In this document: positions 1 through 8,507 of the stretch, one piece after another | Layout: every line of letters starts with the position of its first letter | How positions within the stretch are numbered: position 1 is the first letter of the stretch | From: Microbacterium esteraromaticum | GTDB lineage: Bacteria > Actinomycetota > Actinomycetes > Actinomycetales > Microbacteriaceae | DNA: 64,000 bases | NCBI RefSeq assembly: GCF_014084045.1 | Contig: NZ_CP043732.1 | Location: 930,001 to 994,000 of the forward strand | Direction of reading: 5' to 3' | Made by a program: the position numbers and the translations under genes | Notes under the pieces: model-generated | The model's database searches: none | What the model was told of the DNA's origin: nothing | What the model saw: only the letters and a program-made list of their open reading frames with translations

Positions 1-72
1 CCGACCGACCCGCTGTTCTTCGGCATCACCCCCGGCGACCCGCAGTTCGTCCGCGAGACCCCGTCGCCTTAG
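1..72 (+). CDS. 3' end of an unidentified protein (partial)
   Basis: Frame 1 is open from the window edge to a TAG at 70-72 and gives 23 residues ending ...PQFVRETPSP. The fragment is too short to assign a family. Codon use is GC3-rich like the neighbours, so it is probably a real gene whose body lies to the left of the window. Confidence 0.5.
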   Translation, partial: PTDPLFFGITPGDPQFVRETPSP

Positions 73-117
73 CCACAGCGCCGCCCACGCACCTAGGCTG
101 GGCACGGAGGCAACACG

Positions 118-282
118 ATGAATCAGAGCGACATGCTGTTCCTTGTGCTGATCAGCATCGGCCTCGCGTCGCTGACGCTCGTCACGATCCAGCTGCTCAA
201 GCGGCCCCGCCGTGACAACCGCGGCGAGTGGTACGAGGGCCCGTGGGACGACGACGACACACCCCGAGGGCGCACGCGCTGA
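118..282 (+). CDS. small single-pass membrane protein, 54 aa
   Basis: ATG at 118 is preceded by GGAGG (105-109) and a TAGGCT -10-like hexamer. The product has one hydrophobic segment (about residues 6-24, LFLVLISIGLASLTLVTIQL), then a basic KRPRR stretch and an acidic, Trp-containing tail. This layout suggests an N-out/C-in bitopic membrane protein. Its TGA overlaps the ATG of the next gene by one base, so the two are probably co-translated. I do not recognise the family and no function is assigned. A similarly built 47-aa protein lies at 63197-63340. Confidence 0.6.
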   Translation: MNQSDMLFLVLISIGLASLTLVTIQLLKRPRRDNRGEWYEGPWDDDDTPRGRTR

Positions 283-851
283 TGGGCGCTCTCGACGAGG
301 GCGAGCGCATCTCGGCCGCGGATGCCGCCACCTGGCGCGCATGGCTCGAGGCGAACCACGCACGCACCGGCGGAGTGTGGCTGCTGCATGTTCGCCGCAC
401 CGCACAGGACGGCGTCTCGTATGAGGACGCCGTGCGTCAGGCGCTCTGCTTCGGCTGGATCGACGGACCGGTGCGCACCTTCGACGACACCACCGTCGGA
501 CAGTGGTTCTCGCCGCGCCGCCGCGGCAGCGGCTGGGCGGCGACCAACAAGGCCAGGCTCGCCGAGCTCGAGGCGGAGGGGCTGATGGCTCCCGCCGGCC
601 TCCGGGTGATCGAGGCGGCGAAGGCCGACGGGTCGTGGACGATGCTCGACGGCCCAGAGGCCGGCATCGAGCCGGACGACCTCGCCGAGGCACTGGATGC
701 CGTGCCCGCCGCGCGCGCGAACTGGGACGCCTTCCCCAAGTCGGTGAAGAAGCTCGGCCTCACGAATATCGCGACCGCCAAGCGCGCCGAGACCAGGGCA
801 TCCCGCATCGCGAAGCTGGTCGCCGACGCCGCGGTGGGCAAGCGCCCCTGA
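282..851 (+). CDS. YdeI/OmpD-associated family protein, 189 aa
   Basis: The protein starts MGALDEGERISAADAATW and contains the family hallmarks: WLLHVRR, then YEDAVRQALCFGWIDGPVR (about residues 46-64), then SPRRRGSGWAATNKAR, and a basic C-terminus. In E. coli, YdeI was linked to resistance to cationic peptides. In actinobacteria the members are cytoplasmic and their biochemical role is unsettled. The start at 282 is chosen because it forms a TGATG junction with the upstream 54-aa gene. An in-frame upstream ATG at 228 would run deep into that gene. The length is typical of the family. Confidence 0.8.
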   Translation: MGALDEGERISAADAATWRAWLEANHARTGGVWLLHVRRTAQDGVSYEDAVRQALCFGWIDGPVRTFDDTTVGQWFSPRRRGSGWAATNKARLAELEAEGLMAPAGLRVIEAAKADGSWTMLDGPEAGIEPDDLAEALDAVPAARANWDAFPKSVKKLGLTNIATAKRAETRASRIAKLVADAAVGKRP

Positions 852-895
852 CACCCTGCCGGGCCGATGCGCATCGGCGCCGAGACCGTGGGAAG

Positions 896-956
896 GGGTC
901 GAGACCCAGGGCTACTGCGGGTCGAGACCCAGGGCTACTGCGGGTCGAGACCCAGG
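896..956. repeat. 23-bp tandem repeat at the 3' end of pyrE
   Basis: The block GGGTCGAGACCCAGG recurs at 896, 919 and 942, each followed by GCTACTGC in the first two copies, so the period is 23 bp. The copy at 934-956 encodes the last residues of PyrE and its stop codon. The other copies lie just downstream of the stop, so the end of the gene appears to have been duplicated in tandem, probably by slippage. The reading frame of pyrE is not harmed. Confidence 0.85.
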
Positions 957-1495
957 TCGTCGAGGTCGTAGGCCGCGAGCCACTGCAGGCCCTCGGCCTC
1001 GATGGCGGCCTGCGCGCCGGTCTTGCGATCGACGATCACGGCCACGGCGACGACCTCCGCGCCTTCGCGGCGCAGCACCTCGACGGCCTTCAGCGCGGAC
1101 TGACCGGTGGTCGAGGTGTCTTCGAGCACGATCACACGCTTGCCTGCGATGTCGGCGCCCTCGACCTGGCGGCCGCGGCCGTGATCCTTCGGCTCCTTGC
1201 GCACGACGAAGGCGTCGAGCGGGCGTGCGGATGCCACGGATGCGTGCATGACGGAGTTCGCGATCGGGTCGGCGCCGAGCGTCAGACCTCCGACCGCGGC
1301 GACGTCGTGGTCCTTGATGAGGTCGAGCATGATGCGCCCGATCGCCGGGGCGGCCCTGTGGTCGAGCGTGAGCTTGCGCATGTCGACGTAGTAGGTCGCC
1401 TTCTTGCCGCTCGACAGGGTGAAGTCGCCGTGGAACACGGCCTCGTCCTTGATGAGGTCTAGCAGGGCCTGGCGGTCTTCGGCGAGGGTGGTCAC
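935..1495 (-). CDS. pyrE: orotate phosphoribosyltransferase, 186 aa
   Basis: PyrE converts orotate and PRPP to OMP in de novo pyrimidine synthesis. Visible motifs are FTLSSGKKATYYVDMRKL (orotate/PRPP loop, about residues 25-42) and the PRPP-binding VIVLEDTSTTGQSALKAV (about 121-138). The GTG at 1493-1495 is chosen as start because a TACACT -10 box (minus strand, 1508-1503) sits exactly 7 nt upstream, which implies a leaderless mRNA. An ATG 31 codons further upstream would add a non-conserved basic stretch. The gene stands alone between YdeI-like and PEBP genes. The 3' end carries the 23-bp tandem repeat. Confidence 0.93.
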   Translation of the reverse strand: MTTLAEDRQALLDLIKDEAVFHGDFTLSSGKKATYYVDMRKLTLDHRAAPAIGRIMLDLIKDHDVAAVGGLTLGADPIANSVMHASVASARPLDAFVVRKEPKDHGRGRQVEGADIAGKRVIVLEDTSTTGQSALKAVEVLRREGAEVVAVAVIVDRKTGAQAAIEAEGLQWLAAYDLDDLGLDPQ

Positions 1496-1502
1496 GGCAT
1501 CC

Positions 1503-1508
1503 AGTGTA
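1503..1508 (-). promoter_or_regulatory. -10 box of pyrE (leaderless)
   Basis: The minus strand reads TACACT, then seven bases, then the GTG start of pyrE. The same TANNNT + 6-7 nt + start arrangement recurs in front of many genes in this window. Confidence 0.55.
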
Positions 1509-1578
1509 TTCGCCGTCCGCCGTCGACCGCCTAGCCGGATGCCCGCAGCTCGCCTACCGTGGGACGAGGAGGTCACCC

Positions 1579-2115
1579 ATGTTCTCATTCGATCCCTACG
1601 CCGAACTCGCCGAGCTGCGCCCGGTGGCGCCGCTCGAGCTCACAAGCCCTGACTTCGCCGCCGGCGGGCCGCTGCCCGGCTTCGCGTGGTCGTCGGATCG
1701 GGCGGGTGAAGACCGGCACCCGACGCTCGAGTGGTCGGACCCTCCTGCCGGAACTCTCAGCTTCGCCGTCTCGTGCTTCGACCCCGACGCACCGACCGGC
1801 TCGGGCTTCTGGCACTGGGCCGCGTACAACCTTCCGCCCGACGTGCGTCGCCTCGACAGCGGCGACGGCACCTCGTCGAACCTGCCGCACGGCGCCGTCG
1901 TCCTCCCGAACGAGGCCCGCAAGGAGCGCTTCATAGGCGCGGCGCCCCCGGCCGGCACCGGCATCCACCGCTACTTCTTCGTCGTCGACGCGCTCGACGT
2001 CGACCGCCTCGATCTCGAGGCGGGGGCGACCCCGGCGGTGCTCGGCTTCAACCGGCACTTCCACACGCTCGCCCGCGGCGTGCTGATCGGCACGGGAGAC
2101 CCTGCCGAGCGCTGA
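1579..2115 (+). CDS. YbhB/YbcL family (PEBP-like) protein, 178 aa
   Basis: A phosphatidylethanolamine-binding-protein-like fold is indicated by SPDFAAGGPLP near the N-terminus, TLSFAVSCFDPDAPTGSGFWHW (about residues 59-80, the ligand-pocket DPDAP and HW elements) and GTGIHRYFFVVDALDV. Bacterial members are cytoplasmic and are often annotated as Raf-kinase-inhibitor-like; their physiological ligand is unknown. The ATG at 1579 has a strong GAGGAGGT Shine-Dalgarno. The length is normal. It is transcribed in the same direction as xthA, 29 bp downstream, but xthA seems to have its own promoter. Confidence 0.88.
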   Translation: MFSFDPYAELAELRPVAPLELTSPDFAAGGPLPGFAWSSDRAGEDRHPTLEWSDPPAGTLSFAVSCFDPDAPTGSGFWHWAAYNLPPDVRRLDSGDGTSSNLPHGAVVLPNEARKERFIGAAPPAGTGIHRYFFVVDALDVDRLDLEAGATPAVLGFNRHFHTLARGVLIGTGDPAER

Positions 2116-2144
2116 CGTCCGTCGCCCCGAATAGGCTTGGACTC

Positions 2145-2987
2145 ATGCGTCTGGCCACCTGGAACATCAACTCGATCCGCACCCGCGTCTCGCGCGCCGT
2201 CGACTTCGCGGTCCGCGAAGACGTCGACGTGCTCGCGTTCCAGGAGATCAAGTGCAAGCCCGAGCAGTTCCCCTACGAGCCGTTCGAAGAGGCCGGCTAT
2301 CAGGTCGAGGTGCACGGGTTCAACCAGTGGAACGGCGTCGCGATCGCGAGCCGGCTGCCCATGACCGATGTGCGCACGTCGTTCGCTGGTCAGCCCGGCT
2401 TCGCCAAGGGGCACGAGGGTCCTGACGCACCGCTCGAGGCGCGCGCGCTGGGCGTGATCGTCGACGGCGTGCGGGTGTGGAGCCTGTACGTGCCCAACGG
2501 CCGCTCGCTGAACGACGAGCACTACCACTACAAGCTGCACTGGCTCGAGGCGCTGCGCACCGCCACTGCGGCCGAGCTCGCCGCAGACCCGAATCTGCCG
2601 CTTGCCCTCGTCGGCGACTTCAACATCATCCCGTTCGACCACGACAACGGCGACCCGGCGATCGTGCAGGGCTTCTCGACGCATGTGTCACCGCCCGAGC
2701 GCGAGGCCTTCTTCGCGCTGGAGTCCGCCGGCGTGACCGACGTCGTGCGCCCGCTGATCCCCGAGGGATTCACCTACTGGGACTACCAGCGACTCAAGTT
2801 CCCCCGCAACGAGGGCATCCGGATCGACTTCGTGCTGGGCTCCAAGCCCTTCGCCGATGCCGTCACGGGAGCGTCGATCCACCGCAACGAGCGCAAGGGC
2901 GAGCAGCCCAGCGACCACGTGCCCGTCGTGGTCGATCTCGACTTCGGCGGTGACGACGACGGCGACATGCCGATGATCTTCGCGTGA
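2145..2987 (+). CDS. xthA: exodeoxyribonuclease III / AP endonuclease, 280 aa
   Basis: Members of this Mg-dependent exonuclease-endonuclease-phosphatase family cleave abasic sites in base-excision repair. Visible motifs are ATWNINSIRTR (residues 4-14), LAFQEIKC (metal-binding Glu), YVPNG, LVGDFNIIP (catalytic Asp-Phe-Asn) and the C-terminal SDHVPV (catalytic Asp-His). The ATG at 2145 directly follows a TAGGCT -10-like hexamer by about 7 nt, so the transcript may be leaderless. The short acidic tail GGDDDGDMPM is unremarkable. The 3' end overlaps the next gene by 4 nt (GTGA), suggesting translational coupling. Confidence 0.95.
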   Translation: MRLATWNINSIRTRVSRAVDFAVREDVDVLAFQEIKCKPEQFPYEPFEEAGYQVEVHGFNQWNGVAIASRLPMTDVRTSFAGQPGFAKGHEGPDAPLEARALGVIVDGVRVWSLYVPNGRSLNDEHYHYKLHWLEALRTATAAELAADPNLPLALVGDFNIIPFDHDNGDPAIVQGFSTHVSPPEREAFFALESAGVTDVVRPLIPEGFTYWDYQRLKFPRNEGIRIDFVLGSKPFADAVTGASIHRNERKGEQPSDHVPVVVDLDFGGDDDGDMPMIFA

Positions 2988-3808
2988 CAGGCACCGACGG
3001 CATCCGGCTGATCGCGACCGATCTCGACGGAACTCTGCTCGACGACTCGGGCAGGATCTCGCCGCGCACGCGGGCGGCTCTCGACGCCGCTCGGGATGCC
3101 GGGATCGCGACGATCCCCGTGACCGCCCGTCAGCCGATCGGGCTGCGGCCGATAGCCGAGCAGGCCGGCTTCGACTCGTGGGCGCTGTGCGGGAACGGCG
3201 CGTACGGCCTCCATCTGACGACAGGCGAGCAGCTGTTCGCGGAGGAGATCCCCGCCGCCGTGCAGGCCGAGCTCGCCCAGGCGCTGCTCGCGAGCATCCC
3301 CGACCTCCTCTTCGCCAGCGTGCGCGACGCGGGAGAGGTCTTCGTGGCCCAGCACGGCTACGCCGAGATCGCGCAGCAGAGCGACCACAAGCGCGATCCC
3401 CGCACGATGGGCGGCGTCGCCCTGGACGAGGTGCTCGGCTCTCCGAGCCTGAAGCTCGTGATCAGGCACGCGTCGGTTCCGATCGACGACATCTTCGCTG
3501 CGCTGCAGGCTCTCGGACTGACCGGGTTCGCTGCGACGCTGTCGGGTGCGCCGTTCGTCGAGGTGATGGCGCAGGGTGTGACGAAGGCGACAGGACTCGC
3601 CCAGGTCTGTCAGCGTCTCCGCATCGAGGCCGGCGAGGTGCTCGCCTTCGGCGACGCCCTGAACGACCTGGAGATGCTGCAGTGGGCGGGCCGCGGCGTC
3701 GCGATGGCGAACGCGATCGACGTCGTGCGGGATGCCGCCGACGAGGTCACCGTGACGAACGCCGATGACGGCGTCGCCTCGGTGATCGAGCGGATGCTCG
3801 GGGGCTGA
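2984..3808 (+). CDS. Cof-type HAD-superfamily phosphatase, 274 aa
   Basis: HAD motif I is ATDLDGTLLD (nucleophile Asp13, acid/base Asp15), and the type IIB cap and C-terminal motif III/IV AFGDALNDLEML are present. These place it in the Cof/YidA group of sugar-phosphate or FMN phosphatases. The GTG start at 2984 overlaps the xthA stop, so the two form an operon. The exact substrate cannot be read from sequence. Confidence 0.9.
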   Translation: MTGTDGIRLIATDLDGTLLDDSGRISPRTRAALDAARDAGIATIPVTARQPIGLRPIAEQAGFDSWALCGNGAYGLHLTTGEQLFAEEIPAAVQAELAQALLASIPDLLFASVRDAGEVFVAQHGYAEIAQQSDHKRDPRTMGGVALDEVLGSPSLKLVIRHASVPIDDIFAALQALGLTGFAATLSGAPFVEVMAQGVTKATGLAQVCQRLRIEAGEVLAFGDALNDLEMLQWAGRGVAMANAIDVVRDAADEVTVTNADDGVASVIERMLGG

Positions 3809-3881
3809 GCCCGGCTTTCAGGGATGCCTTCGGCCGGTGCGCGCCGGCGGGTACCTGCGGAACGCACCCACGACTCGCCGG

Positions 3882-4505
3882 CTACGACCCCATCGTGCCC
3901 GTCTGCACCTCGCCCGGCTCGGGCGCGTACCGCAGCAGGAGGGTGCCGCCGTCGCCGGTCTCAGCGCTCAGCAGGCGCATGTTGTGCGGGGCGGCGCCGT
4001 CGGGGAAGACCTTCTTGCCCTGGCCGAGCACGACCGGGTACACCCACAGCTGCAGCTCGTCGTACAGCTGCTCGGCGAGAAGGGTCTGCGCGAGATCGAC
4101 GCTGCCGATCACGTGCACGTCGCGGTGCCTCTCGCGCAGCAGCTCGATCTCTGCGCGCAGGTCGTCGCCGACACGGGTCGAGCCCTGCCAGTCGAGCCTG
4201 AGCGCGGTGTCGCGCGACGCCACGTACTTGGGCACGCGGTCGAACAGCTGACCGATCCACCCCTCGGGGCCGTCGGTGTGCTGCGGCCAGTAGCCGGCGA
4301 AGATGTCGTAGGTCCGGCGACCCAGCAGAAGGGCGTCGAGGGTCTGCATGCCCTCGCTGACGCTGCGTCCGACGGCCTCGCTCGGCAGCGGCGCCTGCCA
4401 CCCGCCGAACGCGAACCCGTCGGTCGGGTCCTCCTCCGGGCCGCCCGGCGCCTGGGCGACGCCGTCGAGGGTGGTGAACAGGTCGATGATGATGCGTCCG
4501 GTCAT
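3882..4505 (-). CDS. dihydrofolate reductase family protein (RibD C-terminal fold), 207 aa
   Basis: The sequence runs MTGRIIIDLFTTLDGVAQAP, then LLGRRTYDIFAGYWP and DVHVIGSVDLAQTLL, the signature layout of the RibD_C/DHFR-like NADPH reductases related to YyaP and YwjB. Most have no assigned substrate. The last gene of a three-gene minus-strand cluster, it overlaps the HxlR regulator by 4 nt. That linkage suggests control by, or co-induction with, the regulator. Confidence 0.85.
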   Translation of the reverse strand: MTGRIIIDLFTTLDGVAQAPGGPEEDPTDGFAFGGWQAPLPSEAVGRSVSEGMQTLDALLLGRRTYDIFAGYWPQHTDGPEGWIGQLFDRVPKYVASRDTALRLDWQGSTRVGDDLRAEIELLRERHRDVHVIGSVDLAQTLLAEQLYDELQLWVYPVVLGQGKKVFPDGAAPHNMRLLSAETGDGGTLLLRYAPEPGEVQTGTMGS

Positions 4506-5215
4506 GATGTGCTCCCTTGCAGCTCGGACGGTTCGTGCGTTGTGAGCGGTGCGATATGGAAGGCGGCGGCGAAGGCATCCAGCTGCCGCTCGTCGCCGCG
4601 CACCACGGCGACGATGTCGTTCTCGATCGCCTGCGCCGGCGTGACGGCGCCGGCGATCAGCAGCCGGATGCCGGGCCCCGCCACGAGCACGGCATCCGCA
4701 TCCCCGACGGGCGGCGTGCCGCCGGCCGGAGGAGCGGCGGGCGCGATCTGCGTCACCTGCAGCGAGGCGCCCGCGACCTGCACCCGCAGCGCGACATCGC
4801 CGACGTGCAGTTCGACGTCGAGGTCAGAGGCGGCGTCCGCCTGGAACGACGTTCGCAGCGCCATCGTCAGTGAGTCGGGGGTGACGACATCGTCCGGCTG
4901 CGGATCGCCCATGGCCTGGAACCCCCACCGGCCGATCGCGAGCATGATCGGCTCGAGCGCCCGCCCGTATGACGTGAGCTCGTACACCAGCCCGCAGTTC
5001 ATCAGCGGCACACGGCGCACCACCCCGCCCTCCTGCAGCTCCTTGAGCCGCGTGGACAGGATGTTCGTGGGGATCCTGGGCAGTCCCTGCTTGAGGTCGG
5101 TGTATCGGCGTGGACCGACGAGCAGATCGCGAACGATGAGCAGCGCCCACCGTTCGCCGATCAGCTCGACGGCCGTCGTGACCCCGCAGTACTGCCCGTA
5201 GCTGCGTGCAGCCAT
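4502..5215 (-). CDS. HxlR-family regulator with C-terminal SCP2-like domain, 237 aa
   Basis: The N-terminal winged helix (about residues 5-95) shows the HxlR pattern: YCGVTTAVELIGERWALLIV, RRYTDLKQGLPRIPTNILSTRL and GVVRRVPL. The C-terminal half (about 115-230) resembles the sterol-carrier-like domain found in some actinobacterial HxlR proteins and may bind a ligand. HxlR regulators commonly sense electrophiles or reactive species, which fits the flanking VOC protein and reductase. The start lies one base from the VOC stop, so this is the middle gene of one operon. Confidence 0.88.
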   Translation of the reverse strand: MAARSYGQYCGVTTAVELIGERWALLIVRDLLVGPRRYTDLKQGLPRIPTNILSTRLKELQEGGVVRRVPLMNCGLVYELTSYGRALEPIMLAIGRWGFQAMGDPQPDDVVTPDSLTMALRTSFQADAASDLDVELHVGDVALRVQVAGASLQVTQIAPAAPPAGGTPPVGDADAVLVAGPGIRLLIAGAVTPAQAIENDIVAVVRGDERQLDAFAAAFHIAPLTTHEPSELQGSTS

Positions 5216-5216
5216 C

Positions 5217-5660
5217 TCAGGCCGACGCGCCGCCCTGCTCGGCCATGAACGCCTCGGGCCCCTGCTCGGCGGCCTCTTCGCTCATGTAGAGGAACTCCAG
5301 GATGTTGCCGTCCGGGTCCTCCAGGTCGCGCGAGTACATGAAGCCGTAGTCCTGCGCGTCCTTCGGCTCGCGCCCGCCCGCGGCGATACCCCTGCTGAGG
5401 GTCTCGTCGACGTGCTCGCGGGAGTCTCGGCTGATCGCGATGAGCGCCTGCGCGGTGGTCGACGGGTCGCCGACCTGCTTGTCGGTGAAGGTGCCGAAGT
5501 ACTCGCGGGTCAGCACCATGAAGAACACATCGTCGCTCCACACGATGCAGGCGGCGTTCTCGTCGGTGAAGAGCGGGTTGATGTCGCATCCCAGCGCCGT
5601 GTAGAACGCCTTGCTGCGCTCGAGATCGGCGGTCGGGAGGTTGACGAAGATCTTGGTCAC
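5217..5660 (-). CDS. VOC-family (glyoxalase/bleomycin-resistance-like) protein, 147 aa
   Basis: The protein begins MTKIFVNLPTADLERSKAFY and has DLEDPDGNILEF near the C-terminus, the usual second-half metal-ligand strand of vicinal-oxygen-chelate proteins. Members include lyases, dioxygenases and antibiotic-binding proteins; the substrate here is unknown. It is the first gene of the minus-strand VOC-HxlR-reductase operon and has a good sigma-70-type promoter just upstream. Confidence 0.88.
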   Translation of the reverse strand: MTKIFVNLPTADLERSKAFYTALGCDINPLFTDENAACIVWSDDVFFMVLTREYFGTFTDKQVGDPSTTAQALIAISRDSREHVDETLSRGIAAGGREPKDAQDYGFMYSRDLEDPDGNILEFLYMSEEAAEQGPEAFMAEQGGASA

Positions 5661-5715
5661 GATGACTCCTTTGTCAGAACGGTCGGGCTACGGCGATCGC
5701 CGTGCCGCAAAAGTC

Positions 5716-5745
5716 ATACTTGCAAAAAACAACCTTGCTTGTCAA
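5716..5745 (-). promoter_or_regulatory. promoter of the VOC-HxlR operon, with inverted repeats
   Basis: On the minus strand a consensus TTGACA -35 (5745-5740), an 18-nt spacer and an AAGTAT -10 (5721-5716) lie about 55 bp upstream of the VOC start. The -35 is embedded in an inverted CTTGC...GCAAG pair (about 5735-5752). The AT-rich patch is unusual here and is a plausible HxlR operator. Confidence 0.65.
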
Positions 5746-5906
5746 TAGCAAGCGCGCGATCCGGCCGATCGGGTCGAGCGCGTTCTCGCCCCTGCCGAGC
5801 GCCGCGGCCCCGGCTGAGCGACGTCGATGAGGCGGGGCGAGGACGACAGGCAGGGGCGACGAGCGTGTGCGGATCAGATGACGTGGCATCCCCGGCGCGG
5901 TGGGAG

Positions 5907-7100
5907 TCAGCGATGGCGGAGCCCCCGTGCGGCGAGCGCCCCCGCCGCGGCGGTGAGGGCGGCGACGACCAGCAGCCCGGCCCCCGCGACGGATGCCGTG
6001 CCCACCGCACCTGCGATCAGCGGACCCCCGGCGTCGCCCAGCTCACGCCCGAGCTCGGCCGAGCCCATCGTGCGGCCCGTCCGCTCCTCCGGGGTGGAGG
6101 CCGCGAGGTGCGAGAAGGCGACGGGCGTGGCCGAGCCGACCCCGACGCCGACGAGCACCGCCGTGGCGACCAGGCCCGGGAGCGCGGCAGGAAGGGCAGC
6201 CGGGTCAAGCGACACCGCGCCCGCGACGCCGATCCCGGCCGCGATCAGAGCAAGCCCTCCGATGGTCCCGAGGCGCACCGAGATGCGACCGCGGTCGTGC
6301 TGTGCCCCGACCAGCGGCTGCACGACGGCGGATGTCACCGCGAGGACCGTCACCAGGGCCATGCTCCCGACCGTTCCGGCCCCCGCCTGGCGGGCGAGCA
6401 GCGGCAGGAAGCCGACCGCGACGGCGAGCGCGCCGGTGGTCGCCGCGAGCACGAGGGTGGGAACGACGAACCCCGGCGCGGTGAGCTCGCGCCCCAAGTC
6501 GGCGAGCGTGACCCGCGTGCGGGGCAGCACCGGCACCCGGGGAACGGCGATGAGCACCCAGCCGGCTGCGGCCAGGCCGATCGCGGCGAGTGCCCAGAAC
6601 AGCGCGGGCAGCCCTCCCCACACGACGAGGACGGCGCCGATGAGCGGCCCGAGTGCGTAGCCGAGGCTCTTCCACGATCCATAGCGGCCGAAGTACCGGC
6701 CGCGTGAGGTCCCGTCGGTGAGCCGAGCGACCGCCGCCGACGACGCGGGCGAGAAAGCCGAGGCCGCCGCCCCCTGCCCGAACCGGGCGATGATCAGCCC
6801 GACGGTGCCTGGCATGAGCGCGCCGAGCGCCGAGAACGCGGTGAACGCGAGCAGACCGCCGACGATCACCGGGCGCACGCCGACGCGGTCGCTGAGCGCC
6901 CCGAACAGCGGCTTGAGCAGCACCTCGGCGAGGTCGTACAGCGCCAGGGTCAGCCCGAGCGCGAGCAGCGTCCAGCCGATGTCCTCCGTCTCGGCGCCGA
7001 GGGCCGCGGCGATGCCGTGCGCGCCGAATGCGGTCGTGAAACCGGCGAGATAGAGGGGTGCGAGGCGCGGACGCGGGTCGGTCACGCTCGATTCTCGCAT
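5907..7100 (-). CDS. MFS transporter, drug:H+ antiporter type, 397 aa
   Basis: About twelve hydrophobic segments fill the protein. The motif-A loop between segments 2 and 3 reads PLFGALSDRVGVRPVIVGG, the hallmark of major-facilitator exporters, and motif-C-like glycine-rich GPLIGAVLVVWG follows. It is an inner-membrane exporter of unknown substrate. The ATG at 7100 is used; a GTG at 7085 with a GAGA ribosome site is an equally good start. It is divergent from the two-component system at 7203. Confidence 0.85.
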   Translation of the reverse strand: MRESSVTDPRPRLAPLYLAGFTTAFGAHGIAAALGAETEDIGWTLLALGLTLALYDLAEVLLKPLFGALSDRVGVRPVIVGGLLAFTAFSALGALMPGTVGLIIARFGQGAAASAFSPASSAAVARLTDGTSRGRYFGRYGSWKSLGYALGPLIGAVLVVWGGLPALFWALAAIGLAAAGWVLIAVPRVPVLPRTRVTLADLGRELTAPGFVVPTLVLAATTGALAVAVGFLPLLARQAGAGTVGSMALVTVLAVTSAVVQPLVGAQHDRGRISVRLGTIGGLALIAAGIGVAGAVSLDPAALPAALPGLVATAVLVGVGVGSATPVAFSHLAASTPEERTGRTMGSAELGRELGDAGGPLIAGAVGTASVAGAGLLVVAALTAAAGALAARGLRHR

Positions 7101-7202
7101 GCACGTCTCGTGCGCCCTCAGCGGTGGTGGCGCCGCGTCAGCGCCGGCTGCTCCCCCTCGCGGCGGATGCGCGCCGGCCGCGCTCCGCCCTACGGTGGAT
7201 GG

Positions 7203-8507
7203 ATGCCCGAGTCCGCCGTCTTCATCCGCACGCCGACCGACCGCGACCTGCGGCAGGACGCGCTGCTCGCGGTGGTCATGCTCATCGGCGGGGTGATCAG
7301 CGCGGCACTGTCGAGCATCGCCGGCGTCTACGGCGACGAGCAGGCGCCGCTGTGGTGGGCGCTGCTGGTGGTGGCCGGCATCTCGGCGCCGCTGATCGTG
7401 CGGCGGCGATACCCCGCTCAGGTCGCGGTCGTCATCGCCATCGTGATGTTCATCAGCGTCACGCTGCGGGTACCAGAGCTGTACGCCGTCAACATCGCGG
7501 TGTTCGTGGCCCTGTACACCGTCGGCGCGTGGATGAACGACCGCCGGCGGGCGTTCCTGGTGCGCGCCGGGATCATCCTCGGCATGTTCATCTGGCTGAT
7601 CATCGTGATGTACCGCGATGCGATCGACGAGGCCGGCGAGGCCGACGTCGCGGCCGGGTTCCTGTCGCCGTACGTGGCGTTCATGATGATCCAGCTGCTG
7701 GTGAACGTGCTGTACTTCGGCGGCGCCTACTACTTCGGCGAGCGCTCGTGGCACGCCGCCGCGCAGCGCTTCGCTCTCGAGCAGCGCACTCGGGAGCTCG
7801 AGGCCGCGCGCGAGCTCGCGGCGGCACAGGCCGTCACCCTCGACAGGGTGCGGATCGCCCGAGAGCTGCACGACGTCGTGGCGCACCACGTGTCGGTGAT
7901 GGGCGTGCAGGCCGGAGCCGCGCGGCTCGTGATCGACCGCGACCCCGACGAGGCCAAGCGCATGCTGGCCGGCGTCGAGGAGGCATCGCGGGAGGCCATC
8001 GGCGACTTCCGCCAGCTGCTCGAGACGCTGCGCGAACCGGGCGACGGCGGGCCCGACGAGTCCTCGTCGGTCGGGATCGCCGACATCGAGCAGCTCGCAC
8101 GGGCGTCACGTGATGCCGGCCTGCCCACCGACTTCACCGTGATCGGCGACCCCGTTCCCGTGCCGTCGACCGTCGAGGTCAACCTCTACCGCATCGCGCA
8201 GGAGGCACTCACCAACGCCCGCCGGCACGCGGGCTCAGGGGCGAGTGCAGATGTGCGGCTGCGCTGGACCTCGGATGCCGTCGAGCTCGAGATCGTGAAC
8301 AGCGGCCGCACGGTCGGCGTGCTGCGGCCGGGGCTTGGCCAGCTGGGCATGCGCGAGCGCGCTCTGGCATCGGGCGGTGAGATCGAGCTGCAGCCGCGCC
8401 CGCAGGGCGGCTTCCGCGTGCGGGTCTCCGTACCCACCCAGGCTCCGTCGCCGAGGAGGGCCACCGTGCCGACCGCACATGCCCGCTCCGAGGGAGTCGC
8501 ACGATGA
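7203..8507 (+). CDS. sensor histidine kinase, NarL/DesK type (HisKA_3), 434 aa
   Basis: Six hydrophobic segments occupy roughly residues 20-180 with little extracytoplasmic sequence, so the sensor part is membrane-embedded. The HisKA_3 dimerisation domain carries ARELHDVVAHHVSVMG with phospho-acceptor His223. The ATPase domain shows the N box LYRIAQEALTNARRHA and the G-box-like GLGQLGMRERA. ATG 7203 follows a TACGGT -10-like box closely. The stop overlaps the response regulator by 4 nt, which identifies its partner. The stimulus is unknown. Confidence 0.92.
   Translation: MPESAVFIRTPTDRDLRQDALLAVVMLIGGVISAALSSIAGVYGDEQAPLWWALLVVAGISAPLIVRRRYPAQVAVVIAIVMFISVTLRVPELYAVNIAVFVALYTVGAWMNDRRRAFLVRAGIILGMFIWLIIVMYRDAIDEAGEADVAAGFLSPYVAFMMIQLLVNVLYFGGAYYFGERSWHAAAQRFALEQRTRELEAARELAAAQAVTLDRVRIARELHDVVAHHVSVMGVQAGAARLVIDRDPDEAKRMLAGVEEASREAIGDFRQLLETLREPGDGGPDESSSVGIADIEQLARASRDAGLPTDFTVIGDPVPVPSTVEVNLYRIAQEALTNARRHAGSGASADVRLRWTSDAVELEIVNSGRTVGVLRPGLGQLGMRERALASGGEIELQPRPQGGFRVRVSVPTQAPSPRRATVPTAHARSEGVAR

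Noticed and set aside
7101..7889. N-terminal extension of the MFS protein by 263 residues
   Set aside because: The extension is antisense to the histidine kinase gene, has no membrane or MFS-like sequence, and the transporter is complete without it.
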